64,000 nucleotides of DNA from Dryobates pubescens. Its lineage: Eukaryota; Chordata; Aves; Piciformes; Picidae. The position numbers and the translations under genes were made by a program. This document shows, in pieces, positions 62,601 through 64,000 of this stretch (the stretch's first letter is position 1; each line of letters opens with the position of its first letter). Under the pieces are notes generated by a model that ran no database searches, had not been told where the DNA came from, and saw nothing but the letters and a program-made list of their open reading frames with translations. Location of the stretch: positions 14,242,453 to 14,306,452 of the forward strand of contig NC_071634.1 of assembly GCF_014839835.1 (NCBI RefSeq). The letters are read 5' to 3'.

Positions 62601-63379
62601 GTGAGAAGAGAAAGAGATGCCGGAGTGTGCAAAGCCCACCCCTAAAATGCAGGACCCGTGGCCATGGGGGCAACTGTCCCTGTCCTGAAACCTTCTGCTG
62701 AAGCCAAGCCTGAGGGATTTAAAAGATGTCATCTGGGTCTCTCTTCACCCAGACAGGTAACGCTGGGGGTAAATGGCACTCCGGGACATGGTCTAGTGGT
62801 CAGGGAAGAGTTAGGTAGACGGTTGGACGATCGTAGAGGTCTTTTCCAACCTTAGTGATTCTGTGAGTATGAATTATCGAACTATCGGAGGGAAAAAATT
62901 ACGAAACTCTTCCCCCTCTCCATTTTTCACAGCCCCAGCCCGACTTTTCACCGTGGGGCTTAAGTCGAGAGGCTGCAGGAAATTAAACTGCAGCCGTAGT
63001 GGGGAAAGAAAAATGCACTTTTTGGTGCCACAAAACTCCCTTATTCTGCAGCCAAGGACCTGCCAAGGTGCCCACACCCCCCCGCCTGCAGACCGCCCCC
63101 CGGCCCCCCAAGCACAGCTCCCACGTACCCACCCGTGACCCCATGCGCTTGCTCACCTGTACCGCTGCCCCAGCCCCAGCCCCAGCCGCCCGGCAGCGTC
63201 CCCAGCCCGGGTCCCGGTCCCGGTCCCGCCGCTGGCCAGCGCGGGGCCAGCGGGGCAGAGGCGGCGGCGGGGGCCCGGCGCGGCGGTTCCCGGGCCAGGA
63301 GCGCTTCGATGTGGAAGGGGGTTTTGGGGGCGGGAGGGGGCGGCGGGCCCGACTGGGGGCGCGGAGGGCTGCGCAGCAT
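59636..63379 (-). CDS. NOTO: Notochord homeobox protein
   Basis: Homeodomain transcription factor of the Not family, needed for notochord and node identity. Three exons in transcript order: 63157-63379, 60444-60652, 59636-59794. They total 591 nt, giving 196 residues, shorter than human (about 251). Exon 1 has a Pro-rich start and an eh1-like repressor motif in [11 protein letters not shown], aligning with human PFSVEAILAR. It ends in GPGPGPGLG and GWGWGWGSG runs. Exon 2 begins GLELSHCMG, like human GLELAHCSG. The homeodomain is about residues 100-159: [36 protein letters not shown], then [15 protein letters not shown] with Gln50 and Asn51. The acidic tail ends in DTVDVEL. The homeodomain intron lies before VKVWF, as in human. 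Location next to SMYD5 fixes the orthology. Confidence 0.94.
60113..60275 (-). mobile_element. CR1 LINE 3'-end fragment
   Basis: Antisense: 'cgaaagacctttaagattac', 'tgagtccaaccattagctgc', 'cttccctgggcagcctgttc'. The terminal tail is worn. It lies in the NOTO intron between exons 2 and 3. Confidence 0.88.
60878..61182 (-). mobile_element. CR1 LINE 3'-end fragment with a sense tail beside it
   Basis: A short sense tail ('gtccattccaacctgttctg', 60878-60926) is followed head to head by an antisense tail starting 'catagggtcatagaatcatt' at about 60928. The antisense part carries twin hairpins at 61074-61131. NOTO intron 1. Confidence 0.88.
61074..61131. repeat. Two adjacent perfect hairpins
   Basis: CATTGCTGAACC (61074-61085), a 5-nt loop, then GGTTCAGCAATG (61091-61102). 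Next AATGGGTTCTC (61106-61116), a 4-nt loop, then GAGAACCCATT (61121-61131). Both stems are perfect, 12 and 11 bp. Both are built from the local CR1 words GAACCCATTTGG. Confidence 0.95.
61472..61703 (+). mobile_element. CR1 LINE 3'-tail fragment
   Basis: Sense: 'aatgtgaggaaaaacttctt', 'tgctggagccctggagcagg', 'gttgtggagtctccttttct', 'gaggggctggactggatgat'. It ends near 'gaggttctgtgg'. NOTO intron 1. Confidence 0.92.
61704..62775 (-). other. NOTO intron 1 stretch without recognised feature
   Basis: About 1 kb of intron with no CR1, RNA gene or exon recognised. It is AT-richer than its surroundings at 61800-62300. Confidence 0.5.
62776..62868 (+). mobile_element. CR1 LINE short 3' tail
   Basis: 'ggacatggtctagtggtcag', 'gaggtcttttccaaccttag' and 'tgattctgtgag'. 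It is a short tail in NOTO intron 1. Confidence 0.85.
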
Positions 63380-63620
63380 GGCCGGGCCGGTGAGCTGCCC
63401 GCCGGCCCCACCGGCTTATATGGAGGGCGCTGGTGGGGGTGGGATGAGCCGCGCTCCTATGCAAAGCGGCGCCGGGGGGGCAGCGGGGGGCTGCCCCCAA
63501 CCCGCCGGCCTGCAGCAGCAGCCCCACGGACACCTCTCCTGCCACATCGACACTCCCGCCGACACCCCTCCTTCCTCATCGGCATCCCTCGTCCCCGCCG
63601 ACACCCCTTCTTCTCCACCA
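63060..63620. promoter_or_regulatory. NOTO: CpG island and NOTO promoter
   Basis: A CpG-rich segment over exon 1. On the minus strand, CCATATAAG lies at plus positions 63415-63423, only about 40 bp before the start codon. If it acts as a TATA box, transcription would begin near 63388 and the leader would be about 10 nt. Confidence 0.55.
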
Positions 63621-63890
63621 AGACCCTCACAGGCACCACTCCTTACCCACCGACCCCTCCCTCCACAGCAGCTCCTCCAGCAAGAGTCCTCCTTCCACAC
63701 CAACACGCCTAGGGACACCTCTTCTTCCTCGCAACACTCCTTTTCTCACACCAGCTCTTCTGCCAACACCTCTCCTTCCACATCAGCTCTTCCACCGACA
63801 CTTCTCTTTCCATGCCAACACCTGCCGGGACATCTTTTCTACCCTGCTGGCACCTCCACCAACACCCACCTGGACATCAGTATCTTTCCA
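63500..63890. repeat. C/T-rich degenerate minisatellite upstream of NOTO
   Basis: Repeated words such as ACACCTCTCCTTCC, CACCGACACC, CCAACACC and CTTCTTCC recur every 20-30 bp with variable spacing. They run from just upstream of the predicted promoter to near the end of the window. Confidence 0.65.
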
Positions 63891-64000
63891 CGCAGGCACC
63901 AGCAGTCCTTCCCCATGGACACTCAAACCAAATCCCAGACTCCTTGCCCAAGACCTCCCACTGAAATGTGCTCCTTCTCCACAGACACCCGACCCCCAGC

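Overview
This is vertebrate nuclear DNA, almost certainly from a bird. It is GC-rich and gene-dense with short introns, as on an avian microchromosome. At least 26 fragments of the LINE CR1, the dominant avian retroposon, are scattered through introns and spacers, recognisable by the 3' tail read as 'TTGGAAGAGACCTTTAAGAT' on the antisense strand or by fragments of its reverse transcriptase. I cannot name the species.

Six protein-coding genes can be read exon by exon, all with consistent phases and GT-AG introns: EGR4 (+, 1473-3264), FBXO41 (+, 9410-20985), CCT7 (-, 28270-41662), PRADC1 (+, 42147-46509), SMYD5 (-, 48611-55738) and NOTO (-, 59636-63379). As I remember it, human 2p13 carries the same neighbours in the same relative order and orientation, so this is an old conserved synteny block. 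The six products have unrelated jobs: an activity-induced zinc-finger factor, a neuronal F-box protein, a chaperonin subunit, a secreted PA-domain glycoprotein, a SET/MYND lysine methyltransferase and the notochord homeobox factor.

Layout: 1-960 is the EGR4 promoter, with CArG boxes, CRE-like sites and a TATA box. The next 500 bases are a repeat-rich 5' leader with no ATG. 3900-9200 is spacer holding three minisatellites and the FBXO41 CpG island (about 6200-7000). FBXO41 spreads over 11.6 kb and probably has a long 3' UTR reaching about 25990. FBXO41 and CCT7 converge. CCT7 and PRADC1 share a divergent CpG-island promoter at 41663-42146 with a strong ZNF143-type site. PRADC1 and SMYD5 converge near 46800-47350. 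SMYD5 and NOTO follow each other on the minus strand, and the window ends in a C-rich repetitive region upstream of NOTO.

I found no virus-derived element, no tRNA or rRNA gene and no CRISPR or prokaryotic system. The less ordinary features are minisatellites next to several genes (one with a 116-bp higher-order period that is open in all three frames), twin perfect hairpins inside a CR1 fragment, a Gly-Ala expansion in SMYD5, a repeat ladder running across the CCT7 stop codon, an in-frame upstream ORF ending one codon before the FBXO41 start, and an unusually short NOTO.
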